From Adiantum capillus-veneris (Eukaryota > Streptophyta > Polypodiopsida > Polypodiales > Pteridaceae), in the NCBI GenBank assembly GCA_014529385.2, contig CM043965.1, positions 14,328,912 through 14,392,911 on the forward strand: DNA of 64,000 nt, in the 5' to 3' direction. The first letter of the stretch is position 1; each line of letters starts with the position of its first letter. This document shows, piece after piece, positions 12,801 to 24,224 of the stretch. The position numbers and the translations under genes were made by a program. The notes under the pieces were generated by a model. The model worked only from the letters and a program-made list of their open reading frames with translations, did not search any database and was not told the DNA's origin.

Positions 12801-13190
12801 CGACTATGGGAAATAGCCAATCACTGCTTGCCACTTCCGTAATGAACCCAGCCTTGAGAAGATTATCAATCTCCTCCTTGACATTCTTTGCATAGTTGGG
12901 GTTCATCCGGTATCTTTGCAATCTTACTGGCCTAGCATCCGGTTTCAGTGGTATTCGGTGCTGATTAAAATTCAGAATCTACTCCCTTCAAATCTGTATG
13001 TTCCCAGGCAAACACATCTTTATAGTTCTGGAACATTTTCCGTGCCTTTTCCTTCATTGCCGGGTTGAGGTGCTTGTTAACCTTGATCATTCTGGGATTT
13101 TCCTTTGATCCCAGGTTTCACTCTTCTACTTCCTGATCGTCTGGAAGAAACCAGTTTGGTCCGCCTCCTTTTCGTTTGGTCGATTCTTCA
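9813..13190 (-). pseudogene. pol of Gm: reverse transcriptase, RNase H and integrase
   Basis: Minus-strand order: linker (about 13190-13110), RT (about 12950-12214), RNase H (about 12213-11480, split by the MITE at 11799-11994) and integrase (about 11460-9960). RT shows the KLRVCVDFRKLNAHT, MPFGLCNAPATFQ and FMDDF motifs, the last holding the catalytic Asp pair. RNase H shows YFASRR and a YVDHQSL strand. Integrase has an H-x-H...C-x-C zinc region (AHNGESGGH, then C..C near CQRMGQP) and the D-D-E set at WGLDF, VTDQG and NGQAES, with residues lost just before NGQAES. A GPFEV-type C-terminal domain follows. Stops at about 12430 and 10679 and frameshifts near 12220 and 9960 disable it. The upstream end is the junction with element C. 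Confidence 0.88.
11799..11994. mobile_element. 196-bp MITE with G-rich TIRs, inside Gm RNase H
   Basis: It starts CTCGGGGGGTTCAC and its right end reads CCCAGGGAGGTCAC in reverse complement (10 of 14 matches). It is flanked by the perfect 8-bp duplication GGCTGAGC (11791-11798 and 11995-12002). Removing the insert and one duplication rejoins the RNase H frame (AQP to DGRTDYP). Interior blocks (gaactcacgt, aaaccccttat) also occur in the MITE at 61784-62029. It has no coding capacity and must be moved by another element's transposase. Confidence 0.85.
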
Positions 13191-13194
13191 GCGT

Positions 13195-15314
13195 TGTCAA
13201 GAAGTAGGCGGTCTTGCCAGGAAGGCACCGGGCCTCTTGCTGTGAGAGTTTGTGAGGAAGCTCGAGGGTTATGAGAAAGAGCTAAGATGTAGATAACATA
13301 GCTTCTAGAGCTAAAGAAGAAATGTAGCCAAAGAAGGCGCTCACTTTTCCTTACAACCACACGTGATGGAGAGAATTCATGAAAGATAGTCAGAACAAAA
13401 CAAAAACGAAAAATGAGTTAATGATATTTAATCTTTGTTGTCCAAATAAGCTACGGATTTCTCTTTCGAACTGTAGCTTTGTGCTTACTATAATGTATAT
13501 GTTTTGTCTAGCGATGGGGATTAGTTGTGAGTACAAATCCTCTTGGTTCATAATAAAATAACCACACTCACATCAAAAGAGAAGTTATAGTCAATAATAA
13601 GTAGTATGATGGGATCTGGTGAGAGAAGTATTTCGTTGAGCCTTTCAGGACCAAATAGAAACACTATGCGTTGCTGAAAGTGAATCTTTCGACTAATCCA
13701 AATGTTAACCCTAATAGATTGCACATAATGGAAATGAAAGAAATCGCCTCTATGTGGATTATGGTTATTCATCGATGATATACTTAGTATGTTCAAAGAT
13801 AAAGGTGTGAAAGAAGTGAAAGGAGAAGAAGAAGAGAGTTTCTCTCCCAAGCCCTATTGTTGCCCTTAGGCAATTAGGATACTGCAGGGAGAGAAGTACC
13901 TGTAGCAAGGAGATTCTAGAGTTTGTGGAAGAGAATGAGAACCTTAAGAAAGAGAGGTGCTTGTGAAAGATGAAGATATGGTTACTAACCTTGTGCACAT
14001 AATTGTTTCCCGCAAGAAGGTTGTGCCCGTTACATTGACAAGATTGCTGCTTGAATACCTTCCAATGAAACAATTAGGACACAACAAGAGAGATGAAAGG
14101 AGGAGTAAAGATAGAATTAGAAATAGATCTAAGTGTGGTGGTGGTATTAAAGATAAACAATGAGAGATAGAGAAGGAGTTAAAGACAAGTATTGGACTAG
14201 ATATGCAAATGAAAGAAAAACTAGCAACATATATCTTACATGAGAGCAATCGCCACCACCTTAATGGAGAGAGACGATGAGGCAAGACTTCAGCCTTTCT
14301 TCAAGAGAAAGTGTGGCACTAAGATGAGTGTGACACTATAGAATTGAGCTATTCTCACTCACTCATAGCTTACCCCCAATGAAGAGAAGGTTGCCCTTTT
14401 TATAGGTGAGGGAGCCATGTTTTACATAATCACTTGATTAGGCTAAAGAGTTAGCCCAAATCAAATGTTATTTGGATATTTATTAAAATGGGAATATTAG
14501 GACTCCAAATATCATGAAATTTTGCATCTTTGGTCGTTGAGGCTCCATGTGGGTGCATGATGTATGTGGGCCCCACCTAGGCATCTTCTGTGTGGCTCCA
14601 GCAGGGGGTCCCAACTTGTGTGTCTTGTCCTTCAAGGCATCTTTGAGGTGTCACATTCACATGCTTGTGTCTTTTATCCTCTAAATATCATATTTTATGG
14701 AAAAATAGCAAGATTAACTCTTTTCACTTGATTCACCTGTTTACCATCTCTTCTTGCAGTGTAGTTGTGAGAGGGGTTTTCATTGGTTTCCCTGTAACTT
14801 TTGACCTGTAACTCGGATTGACATGCTTCAAAAGGCAAAATTGGCCTACTAAAAGAGCTTGAATTGGTTTTGGACTTTTCTCCATGCCCTTAGGTCGGGA
14901 TTTTCAAATTGGGATGGTCCAAAAAGCTTTGGATCTTCCTTTTCATAAAGTCTTCGAGTAGGCCCTTCCCTCTTGTATGTATCCAAGAAGGTATGCATTA
15001 TTGAAGGGTTATATTATTAAATAAATATGAAAAGAAGAAAATAATTTATATATGGTAGGGTATAGCTGAGATATTAGAAGAAATATACAAATGCTTTTTC
15101 CCCCAGAGAAAAAGAGGCACAATCATTGATACTTCTCTTGCAATACTTTCTAATAGTAATGTACATTTATATTACTTCAAAGGTAATACTAAGGTATGGT
15201 AGAAAGCTTTTATTTATGCATATGAGTATTATATGAAGTATACTTATGCATCAAAAAATCACAAGATAAATCGTTTAATGTCCGTTCCCACTATATACGT
15301 GCCACAGCACGACA
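13195..15314 (-). repeat. 3' LTR of element C
   Basis: 2120 bp, matching 17791-24919 once the inserts in that copy are removed. A minus-strand TATAAAAAGGG at about 14394-14404 could be the LTR core promoter. ORFs on either strand inside the LTR are shared by both copies but resemble no known protein. Confidence 0.9.
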
Positions 15315-17741
15315 TCCACCCCCTCTAAACCTACACATCCTCCGGCATGTGCCAGCCTCATGGTAACTTGTGAAAGCAATTGTATCCCCTGTCATCCCAT
15401 GACCTCCTCCAGGATCATATGGGTAACTCAAAAACTTGTATTGTACTAAGCATTGAGATTCTTCGCATCTTTTAATTCCTCTCGGATTAGAAGGAATTGT
15501 TATATACATCTGTCTCCAAAACATCTGTAACAAATCTCCATTATGCGCAAAATCTTCATGACATAGAGACATAAGTTCCTCATCCTCCTCTTCAAAAAAC
15601 ACTTTCAGGATTCCTGTAATATACTTGAAAGATTTTTGAAACTGCACTTCAACCTTCTCACCAACCTCTAAATCCATATGTACCTCTTTCGCATAGAAGT
15701 CTAAATCTGCATCTTCATTCTCAAAAGAATCCTCTAGATAGCCTTTCTCAACATCGAGAGAAACCTCAAAAATATGCATGGTAAACCTCTCATCAATTCT
15801 CTCACCTTTTACCAAATACCTCTCCATCTTTACATCACAAAACTTTGCATACCTCTCAAATATGCTGTCTAATTCCCTTTCCAAATCATCCTGGTAGGTA
15901 TGCTCCCGGTCACTTGTAACCGACTGCTCAAAAATCTCCTTGGAGTTAGTCTCTGACACACTATCTTCACCCCTTCTTCCTTTTTGACCCATCGCTAAAT
16001 TATCTTCAACTGAATCATGTCTCCACTCATATAGGGATAACTCTTCTTCATTACATGACTCTGGTGTCAGCATAGAGCTAGCATCCTCTTCTTGCTTCAA
16101 GGCATCACCATGTATACCCTTCCTATCCATAGCAGATAGATGCTCACAAACCTGCTTGCAATTTATACACCGTGACACAAGACCTAAATCCCTTTTATGC
16201 CTCAGATATTGTTTGCATACCTGCAGGCAAGTGAAATTCTTAAAACCCTGTATAGTAGGCACTTTATGGCAAGCATCTTTATTTGCATCTTCACACAGAT
16301 CAGAAATATCACCCCAATCACAGACCATATCCGAAGAGGTTTCTTGCTCTTCTACTCTATCCTCTGATGTCACTTCAACCTGTATAGCATTCCCAAACAT
16401 TTCTCTATCTTTGATTTGTGAATCTTGAAGATTCATAGCTTCATCCACAGAACCCCAAACCTCATGCAGAGAATCTGCATATGTCATTCCTGCAAACACG
16501 ACTTCAAAAACGTCATCATCACGAATAGGAAATCCAAAATCAGCTGTTGAAGACTCCAAACTTTGCATAACACCTTCCTCTACCATGGAATTGTGAAAGC
16601 TTGCTGCATCTAGCTCTAAATAAGGCACAATTTCATGAGTCATCTGCATCACATCTGCTACCCCATATATACAAGACATACATATTACTCTGTCAATGCA
16701 CTCCTCTTCTTCCACCTCGTCTAGCTGAGGTACTTCACAATCCACAATGCTACTAGCAGAGCTATACTCACAAAGGGAGAGATTTTCAGTCACCCCCTCT
16801 AAATTAGGACTTTTGCAGCTAGGCATATCCATTTGGGTAGTACCACATGCATCAAACTCGCATAGGAAAGCATTGATAATGTCTTCTTCATCCTGGTATA
16901 TGTCTTCAGCATAGGCATCCGGCTCTTCTAAACTTGGTAAAAGTTCCTGGATCTACTCAAAAGTAGATTGTAGCACATCACTAATATAGCCGTCTTTCAC
17001 CTGTTTTCCCTTCACATCCTCTGTCAAAACCATAGCATCCTCATCCTTGTATATACACTCATGTGCATCTTCAAACGAATCAAAAGGAGCGTCCAAATCA
17101 TCTATCATAGCCGACGAGTTTGCATCATCCTCTAAGTCGCTTTGAGCCGTTTCAGGCGCTTGGATAGCATCATGAGAGTCATTATCTTGAGATATGAAGG
17201 TTACAAGACCCAAACGTGCATAAATAGCTTCCACTATGTCTGCTTCATCTGCATACAATAAATTTGCATCTTGCAAAAGATATGCATCTATTACTGCTTC
17301 TAAATTAGCCTGTATGCATGTGTTGACACTTGCATGTCTTACAAGAGACACCAACTCTAGCTGGTCACATCCACTTCCACTCTGCTCCATCTCTTGGTCT
17401 TGATGTTCCAAGCATACCTGTGTTATAGCTGTAGAAAACTCACCCCAGTTGCTTGCATATACACTTGCACAGTCTTGAACTTGGTGCTTGAAATCATCAC
17501 TCACAAGTTCAACAAATGTTGCAATCATCCGAGCTTCTGGAATTGCTTGAAGCCTCATCTCTGTCACATAGCACTCAAGATATCCTTATGGATCATAGCC
17601 TTTGAATATATTAAGCTCATTATATACGGATTGCCTAGTGCTTTCAATCGCTTTTTGAATTCGGTCTTCTTCTTCAAGCCCTTTGCATCTGTCTGCAAGC
17701 TCTTTCATTTCAGCATATAGCTGATCCACTTTGCTAGCCAT
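15291..17741 (-). pseudogene. Gag-like acidic protein of element C (two in-frame stops)
   Basis: One frame runs from an ATG at 17741, about 50 bases after the 5' LTR, to a stop at 15291 just inside the 3' LTR: 817 codons, interrupted only by TAA at codon 52 (17586-17588) and TAG at 16953-16955. The N-terminus is a predicted coiled coil (about residues 1-45, Leu/Glu/Lys-rich). A helical stretch with FKGYDP and a later WGEF segment resembles capsid regions of plant gag proteins. The rest is strongly acidic with recurring D/E-rich blocks such as ADEADIVEAIY and YQDEEDIINAF. A Cys/His cluster (CLQVC...CINCKQVCEH) near 16145-16240 might bind zinc but is not a standard CCHC knuckle. The gag assignment is inferred from position and pattern. 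The tail carries Gly/Arg-rich CRRMCRFRGGG. Confidence 0.65.
15315..15326 (-). other. Polypurine tract of element C
   Basis: The minus-strand AGAGGGGGTGGA directly precedes the 3' LTR start TGTCGTG and overlaps the end of the ORF. Confidence 0.7.
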
Positions 17742-17764
17742 CTTTACGTACTCTCACCCCGGCT

Positions 17765-17786
17765 TGTTCGCGTCGGGTTCACCAAA
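17765..17786 (-). other. Primer-binding site of element C (tRNA-Trp type)
   Basis: The minus-strand TGGTGAACCCGACGCGAA, a few bases after the LTR end, is complementary to a CGTCGGGTTCACCA-type 3' end as in plant tRNA-Trp. This differs from the tRNA-iMet site of the G1 and copia families in this window. Confidence 0.7.
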
Positions 17787-18311
17787 AATATGTCAAGAAG
17801 TAGGCGGTCTTGCCAGGAAGGCACCAGGCCTCTTGCTGTGAGAGTTTGTGAGGAAGCTCGAGGGTTATGAGAAAGAGCTAAGATGTAGATAATGATAGCT
17901 TCTAGAGCTAAAGAAGAAATGTAGCCAAAGAAACCTCTCACTTTTCCTTACAAACACACACGTGATGGAGAGAACTCATGAAAGATAGTCAGAACAAAAC
18001 AAAAATGAAAACATCGAGATTACGATCATATCGTATCATGGGTAGGATAAAAGGGTTAATGGATGAGTTAATGATATTTAATCTTTGTTGTCCAAATAAG
18101 CTACGGATTGCTCTTTGGAACTGTAGCTTTGTGCTTACTGTAATGTATATGTTGTGTCTAGCGATGGGGATTAGTTGCTTACTATAATATATATGTTTTG
18201 TCAAGCGATGGGGATTAGTTGTGAGTACAAATCCTCTTGGTTCATAATAAAATAACCACACTCACATCAAAAGAGAAGTTATAGTCAATAATAGGTAGTA
18301 TGATGGGATCT

Positions 18312-18997
18312 CGGGGGATTCACTCTTTATACAAAACGGGACGCCACCTGCGAGCGGACAACTTTGATAAAACCCGTATATACGACTTATACTAGGGAAT
18401 ATGACCCCCTTTTTTACGCTTATACAACAATCAATGAAGAAAACTATCATACCCCTATCTTACATATAAAATTTAGGTCTCACATAGTCTAGCCGAGTAA
18501 AACTAGTCAAAGAGTGTGTAGCATAGTGACTGGCAACGTACTAAGGAACCACTTATGTTGATGACTAGATGTACCATCAATGTGTCTTAGTTTGACTTTC
18601 TGTCTATGTGATTGATCAACCTGCACTCTAGCTACTCATCCAAGTCTGACCCATCCAAAGTTGGTGTAAATTAACCCTTGACCTACTACAAATCATCCCT
18701 TGTGTATGACCGACTTGATGAAAAATTTGATGTGTGACCTGAAAAAAACTTCCCCTAAATTCAACCCAGTTCTAGTGCACACCGGTGACCAATCGTCACA
18801 AGTAATCAACCCAAGTCAGGCCCCCCCCCCCTCCCCCTCCCTCCCATAAATATGATACCCCCCTCCCTTATTTTTAAGCTTGGGAGATAAATTATTTGGG
18901 ACCTGTCCCTAACTTATATGCTTATGTAACATGGTAAAAACCCCCCCTCCCCTGCACTTACATGGTGCGGTAAGTTTTCCATGGTGAATCCCCCGGG
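18312..18997. mobile_element. 686-bp MITE with G-rich TIRs, in the C LTR
   Basis: The ends are CGGGGGATTCAC and, in reverse complement, CCCGGGGGATTCAC. It is flanked by a perfect 10-bp repeat GATGGGATCT (18302-18311 and 18998-19007) that is single in the other LTR of C. The interior is non-coding and has C-rich runs (about 18820-18855). The terminal motif is shared with 11799-11994 and 61784-62029. The G/C-rich ends and 7-10 bp duplications suggest a Mutator-like or hAT-like family; which one cannot be told. Confidence 0.85.
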
Positions 18998-20014
18998 GAT
19001 GGGATCTGGTGAGAGAAGTATTTCGTTGAGCCTTTCAGGACCAAATAGAAACACTATGCGTTGCTGAAAGTGAATCTTTCGACTAATCCAAATGTTAACC
19101 CTAATAGATTGCACAGAATGGAAATGAAAGAAATCGCCTCTATGTGGATTATGGTTATTCATCGATGATATACTTAGTATGTTCAAAGATAAAGGTGTGA
19201 AAGACGTGAAAGGAGAAGAAGAAGAGAGTTTCTCTCCCAAGCCCTATTGTTGCCCTTAGGCAATAAGGATACTGCGGGGAGAGAAGTACTTGTAGCAAGG
19301 AGATTCTAGAGTTTGTGGAAGAGAATGAGAACCTTAAGAAAGAGAGGTGCTTGTGAAAGATGAAGATATGGTTACTAACCTTGTGCACATAATTGTTTCC
19401 CGCAAGAAGGTTGTGCCCGTTACATTGACAAGATTGCTGCTTGAATACCTTCCAATGAAACAATTAGGACACAACAAGAGAGATGAAAGGAGGAGTAAAG
19501 ATAGAATTAGAGATAGATCTAAGTGTGGTGGTGGTATTAAAGATAAATAATGAGAGATAGAGAAGGAGTTAAAGACAAGTATTGGACTAGATATGCAAAT
19601 GAAAGAAAAACTAGCAACATATATCTTACATGAGAGCAATCGCCACCACCTTAATGGAGAGAGACGATGAGGCAAGACTTCAGCCTTTCTTCAAGAGAAA
19701 GTGTGGCACTAAGATGAGTGTGACACTATAGAATTGAGCTATTCTCACTCACTCATAGCTTACCCCCAATGAAGAGAAGGTTGCCCTTTTTATAGGTGAG
19801 GGAGCCATGTTTTACATAATCACTTGATTAGGCTAAAGAGTTAGCCCAAATCAAATGTTCTTTGGATATTTATTAAAATGGGCAATATTAGGACTCAAAA
19901 TATCATGAAATTTTGCATCTTTGGTCGTTGAGGCTCCATGTGGGTGCATGATGTATGTGGGCCCCACCTAGGCATCTTCTGTGTGGCTCCAGCAGGGAGT
20001 CCCAACTTGTGTGT

Positions 20015-20241
20015 TGTTACCATATACATGTGGTAGTGATGTGTGTGAACACAGTAGGACTGCTGGGGCATTTTTCCCCTCTTTAGGAGATTTTTTCCCC
20101 CGTGCATTGTATATATGCCCATCACTCTAGGGCTATCTATCTTTCCATTGCACACTAAGTAACACACTCTCTATTGTGTGCCTTGAGCTTCCTTCGTCTT
20201 CTCCAAGTTGTGTGTGTTTCTCTGCAACCCTAATTCCAACA
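20015..20241 (+). repeat. 5' LTR of copia D
   Basis: 227 bp, from TGTTACCATATACATG to CTAATTCCAACA. It carries a TATATA-type sequence (tgtatatatgcc) near 20107, a possible core promoter. Confidence 0.9.
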
Positions 20242-20603
20242 ATTGATATTAGAGCAGGTCACGTCCTCCCGGGCTTAGTCGCCAGCTGCTCCAGCACACA
20301 CCTGCTCACTTTCTCCGATTTCAGTGAGCTTTGGCAAGCGTTCGCAGGTCGACAAATACTTTGGGTAAGCTCGAAGAGCTTGGTCTGCTCAGAATTTTGA
20401 TTTGGGCTCATTTTGGCCTCCGTTTCCAATAGAGGTTGTACTGCATAGGCAATTTCGTCGTTTTGTGCAGAATTTCTATCACTGCCGTTTTCTGCATAAC
20501 AGGTGCCTTATAGTCTTCTACGGTTTGTGCTATACAGCACAGGTTGTTCCCGCTCTCTTTCTCCTATTTTCGGGCAGTTTTCACATCAGGTGCAGCATTT
20601 GCC

Positions 20604-23600
20604 ATGGCTGACAACAACAACACAGATGTGTTCAAGATGTTTGTTGTTGAGGACAAGTTGGATGGGGACAACTACCCTATGTGGGCTTATATGATGCAAC
20701 ATGTTCTTGTGTCAAAGGGTGTCTGGAACATTGTGCAGAGCATTGATGTACGTCCTGGTTTTGAGGATGTAGGCGATGTTGAGGATGTTGTAGGTCTTGC
20801 TGCAAGGATTGCAGCTGTTAGAGTTGTTTTGCCTACGGTAGAACAAGCTCGTTGGGATGTTAAGGATGCGCAGGCTCATGCATTGATTGCGTTGTCTGTG
20901 AAGCGCACCATTGTTCCTCACATCCGTTTAGCAAAATCTGCAAAACAGGCTTGGGATATTCTAGCAGGTCTTTATGCAAGCCGCAATGAGGCTAAAATTC
21001 CTTCACTGCGTAAAGAGATGGAGTCGAAGATTATACATGGGGAAGATGATATGGACACTTTCCTTGCTAGTGTCAAGGATATCAATGAGCAACTTATTTT
21101 TGCAGGTGAAGTCATTTCAGACAGTTCCATTGTGCAGACTGTTCTTGATGCCTTACTAGATTCCTACCAGACTTTTGCTAGTACTTGGAGACTGATGACC
21201 CAAGGAAATCCTGAAGTTGTCAAGTTTGATGCATTATGCACATTGCTGTTGCAAGAGTCACTTTCCAGAAAAAACAGAACTAGGCAACGTGCAGTTGAAC
21301 AGGCTTTTATTGCTTCTCAAAGAAAGGGTGGTAATAGTAATGCAACCACTTCTTATGGTTCTACTGCGAGTGGCAAAAATTCTGTTCCTAATGCTTCTGT
21401 TGGCAGCACATCGTCGGGCAATTCTGGTGATAAGGGCAAAAAGAAGATGCGTTGCCATTATTGTAAAGCCAATGATCACTTGATCAAGTTGTGTCCTAAG
21501 TTGAAGGCCAAAGAGGCTAAGAAGAAAGAGGGTGGTTCCACTGCAAATGCTGGTTCCACTACAAATGCAGCCATTGTTGAGTCTTCTGTGAAAGGAGACT
21601 GTAATGCTGATGTTGATGCAGAATGGGCGTTTAGCGCAGAGTGCACTTACAATCCTGTTGTCCATGATGCATGCTTGTCAGTTGCTGCAGATTCACATGT
21701 GTGGTATATCGACAGTAGTGCTACAAAGCACATTACCTCATATCGTGAATTGTTTACCTCTCTCGAGTCTATCCCTCATGGGAATTCAGTCACTTGTGCC
21801 AACAATGCCTCTTATCCAGTTCAGGGAGTTGGAAAGATTGTGCTTACTGCTGTATTTTTGTTGGTTATAGTGCTGAAAGAAAAGGTTACAGGTTGTATCA
21901 TCCGCAAACAGATTCTGTTTGTGGAAGATTCTGTTCAGCCCTTGCTGTCATGTACTAGAGACAGTAATGTAAGCTCACAGGACATTTATGACACTTTGTT
22001 GCCTCTTTTCAGTGGTGGAAATACGAATGTAAGTTCCAATGAGGCAAATGTACAGCCTATGGGGGTTTCTGAAAATGTTACAAAGAAGCCTATTACTGAT
22101 GCAGATGTACATGATGTACTTGATGAGGAAAGGGCTGAAAATGAGCAGGCTAGAGGTATGCCAAAATGGATGGTGCACACTTTGCGTGACAGTAAATTGG
22201 ATGCACCTTTTTCTAGTCGTACTCGTTCAGGCTCTCGCCATGCATCTTATGCATCAGATTGTTATGCTTTGGCTGTGTCTAGTTTACATGATGTTGAGGA
22301 GCCTCTGTCTTTTGATGAAGCACAGAATTCAGAAAATTGGATGGCTGCCATGCAATCAGAATATGATGCACTTATAGAGAATGACACACGGACTTTATGT
22401 GATTTGCCTCATGGCAAAATTGCCATTGGTACGAAGTGGGTTTACAAGTTGAAATGCAAACCGGATGGTGAGATCGATCACCATAAGGCTCGACTTGTTG
22501 CAAAGGGTTATGCACAGCAAAAAGGCATAGATTATGAAGAGACGTTTGCTCCCACTTGTCGTATGACTACTGTACATTTTCTATGTGCATTGGCAACTCA
22601 TTTTGGTTGGGATGTACATCAATTAGACATTGTTACTGCTTTCTTGAATGCTGACATATTTGAGGAAGTTTATGTAACGCAGCCTTGCGGTTTTGTCATA
22701 AAAGGACAAGAGGACAAAGTGTGCAGATGTAAGAAGGCTTTGTATGGGTTGAAGCAATCTCCTCGTGCTTGGTATGAGAAAGCTGACACTCATTTGGTCA
22801 AACAAGGCTTTCGTAACAGTCCAACAGAAAGCACATTGTATGTTAAGCGTGAGGGTGATGTACTTCTCATTGTGGTTCTTTATGTTAATGATTTGCTGAT
22901 CACTGGACCAAATGAGAGACATATTGCTGAATTTAAGGCTGATTTGAATGCTACTTTCAAGATGAAAGATTTGGGCCTGTTGCATCATTACTTGGGTATA
23001 CAGTTTAAGCAGTGTGATGGTGGTATTGCCTTGTGTCAAAAAAGTTACATAGAGACATTGATATGTAAGTTTGGACTTGAGGATTGCAAACCTATTGCCG
23101 CTCCTATGGAAACAGGTTTGAAGTTGAGTCTACATGATGCTGGCAATCCTGTTGATGTCACTCTTTACCAAACTTCTGTTGGCTGCCTCATTTATGTATG
23201 CAACACGAGGCCAGATATTCAGTTTGTAGTCTCACAGGTCAACAGATTTATGCATAGCCCAGGGTCTAAGCATTGGCAGGCTGTCAAGAGGATTTTCCGC
23301 TACCTTAGTGGCACTTTACATCTTGGCTTGTTTTATCCCAAGGGGGGATCATTGCCGCCAGACTTACATGCTTTTTCGGACTCAGATTGGGCTGGTTGTT
23401 TTGACACGCGAGTGTCCACTAGTGGTTTTTGTTTCATGCTTGGCAGTTCATGTATATCATGGTTGAGCAAGAAGCAACCTACTGTGGCCACTTCGAGTTG
23501 TGAGGTTGAGTACAGGGCAGTCTTCACAGCTATGGTTGAGTGTGTATGGCTCAGACGCCTTGTGGCTGATTTGGGTGTTGGACAGGACACTGCCAACACT

Positions 23601-23837
23601 ATCTACACTGACAGTCAGAGCGCATTGGCAGTTGCGAGGAACCCAGTTTTTCATGCTCGCACAAAGCACATTGAGGTGCATTACCACTATGTCAGGGAGA
23701 GGCTCTTAGCAGGAGAGATCAACTTGGCTTATGTGCCAACACAGGACAACCTTGCAGATCTTTTCACAAAGGCATTGTCTCGTGAGAAGCTTGAAGCTTT
23801 CCGCAAAGCTTTGGGCTTACTCCCCTTTGTGGACTGA
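20604..23837 (+). CDS. Copia Gag-Pol polyprotein with integrase deletion
   Basis: An uninterrupted frame of 1077 codons from ATG 20604 (MADNNN). Order: gag of the UBN2 type (about residues 5-260); zinc knuckle CHYCKANDHLIKLC (about 21453-21494); protease with DSSAT in place of the usual DSGAT (about 21711); then a deletion near 21847 that removes about 1 kb of integrase relative to the copy at 59780-60817. RT starts near 22320 and has KWVYKLK, QLDIVTAFLN and LYVNDLLITG. RNase H shows SDSDWAGC, EVEYRA, TDSQSALA and TKHIEVHYH. The first catalytic Asp of YVDD is Asn (22887-22889), so RT should be inactive. A second small deletion near 21910 restores the frame. An open frame without integrase or a competent RT is unusual. 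Confidence 0.85.
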   Translation: MADNNNTDVFKMFVVEDKLDGDNYPMWAYMMQHVLVSKGVWNIVQSIDVRPGFEDVGDVEDVVGLAARIAAVRVVLPTVEQARWDVKDAQAHALIALSVKRTIVPHIRLAKSAKQAWDILAGLYASRNEAKIPSLRKEMESKIIHGEDDMDTFLASVKDINEQLIFAGEVISDSSIVQTVLDALLDSYQTFASTWRLMTQGNPEVVKFDALCTLLLQESLSRKNRTRQRAVEQAFIASQRKGGNSNATTSYGSTASGKNSVPNASVGSTSSGNSGDKGKKKMRCHYCKANDHLIKLCPKLKAKEAKKKEGGSTANAGSTTNAAIVESSVKGDCNADVDAEWAFSAECTYNPVVHDACLSVAADSHVWYIDSSATKHITSYRELFTSLESIPHGNSVTCANNASYPVQGVGKIVLTAVFLLVIVLKEKVTGCIIRKQILFVEDSVQPLLSCTRDSNVSSQDIYDTLLPLFSGGNTNVSSNEANVQPMGVSENVTKKPITDADVHDVLDEERAENEQARGMPKWMVHTLRDSKLDAPFSSRTRSGSRHASYASDCYALAVSSLHDVEEPLSFDEAQNSENWMAAMQSEYDALIENDTRTLCDLPHGKIAIGTKWVYKLKCKPDGEIDHHKARLVAKGYAQQKGIDYEETFAPTCRMTTVHFLCALATHFGWDVHQLDIVTAFLNADIFEEVYVTQPCGFVIKGQEDKVCRCKKALYGLKQSPRAWYEKADTHLVKQGFRNSPTESTLYVKREGDVLLIVVLYVNDLLITGPNERHIAEFKADLNATFKMKDLGLLHHYLGIQFKQCDGGIALCQKSYIETLICKFGLEDCKPIAAPMETGLKLSLHDAGNPVDVTLYQTSVGCLIYVCNTRPDIQFVVSQVNRFMHSPGSKHWQAVKRIFRYLSGTLHLGLFYPKGGSLPPDLHAFSDSDWAGCFDTRVSTSGFCFMLGSSCISWLSKKQPTVATSSCEVEYRAVFTAMVECVWLRRLVADLGVGQDTANTIYTDSQSALAVARNPVFHARTKHIEVHYHYVRERLLAGEINLAYVPTQDNLADLFTKALSREKLEAFRKALGLLPFVD

Positions 23838-23912
23838 TCCTGTCCTCAGGGCATGGCAGTTCCCTCTACTCATGTGCCAGCTCTCGTTCACCGCATCACT
23901 CCAGGGGGGATT

Positions 23913-24224
23913 TGGTACCATATACATGTGGTAGTGATGTGTGTGAACACACTAGGACCACCGGGGCATTTTTTCCCTCTTTAGGAGGTTTTTTCCCCTG
24001 TGCATTGTATATACGTCCATGATGTGTGGGAACACACTAGGACCGCCGGGGCATTTTTTCCCTCTTTAGGAGGTTTTTTCCCCCGTGCATTGTATATATG
24101 CCCATCACTCTAGGGCTATCTATCTTTCCATTGCACACTAAGTAACACACTCTCTATTGTGTGCCTTGAGCTTCGTTCGTCTTCTCCAAGCTGTGTGTAT
24201 TTCTCTGCAACCCTAATTCCAACA
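23913..24224 (+). repeat. 3' LTR of copia D with internal 85-bp duplication
   Basis: 312 bp against 227 bp for the 5' LTR. The difference is an adjacent duplicate of the segment starting tgatgtgtg (23935 and 24020). Confidence 0.9.

Larger units (their letters stand above)
20015..24224 (+). mobile_element. Ty1/copia element 'D', integrase deleted
   Basis: The LTRs at 20015-20241 and 23913-24224 (TG...CA) are flanked by the duplication TGTGT (20010-20014 and 24225-24229). A tRNA-iMet-like site (attgatattagagc) follows the 5' LTR, and a ccagggggga purine tract precedes the 3' LTR. A single gag-pol frame lies between them. The composite at 54126-62085 belongs to the same family. The 3' LTR is 85 bp longer because of a tandem duplication (23935-24019 and 24020-24104). 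Confidence 0.92.

Noticed and set aside
13548-14285. ORFs of about 100 codons inside the C LTRs (and their copies at 18914-19675)
   Set aside because: Present on both strands and duplicated only because the LTR is duplicated; no recognisable domain.
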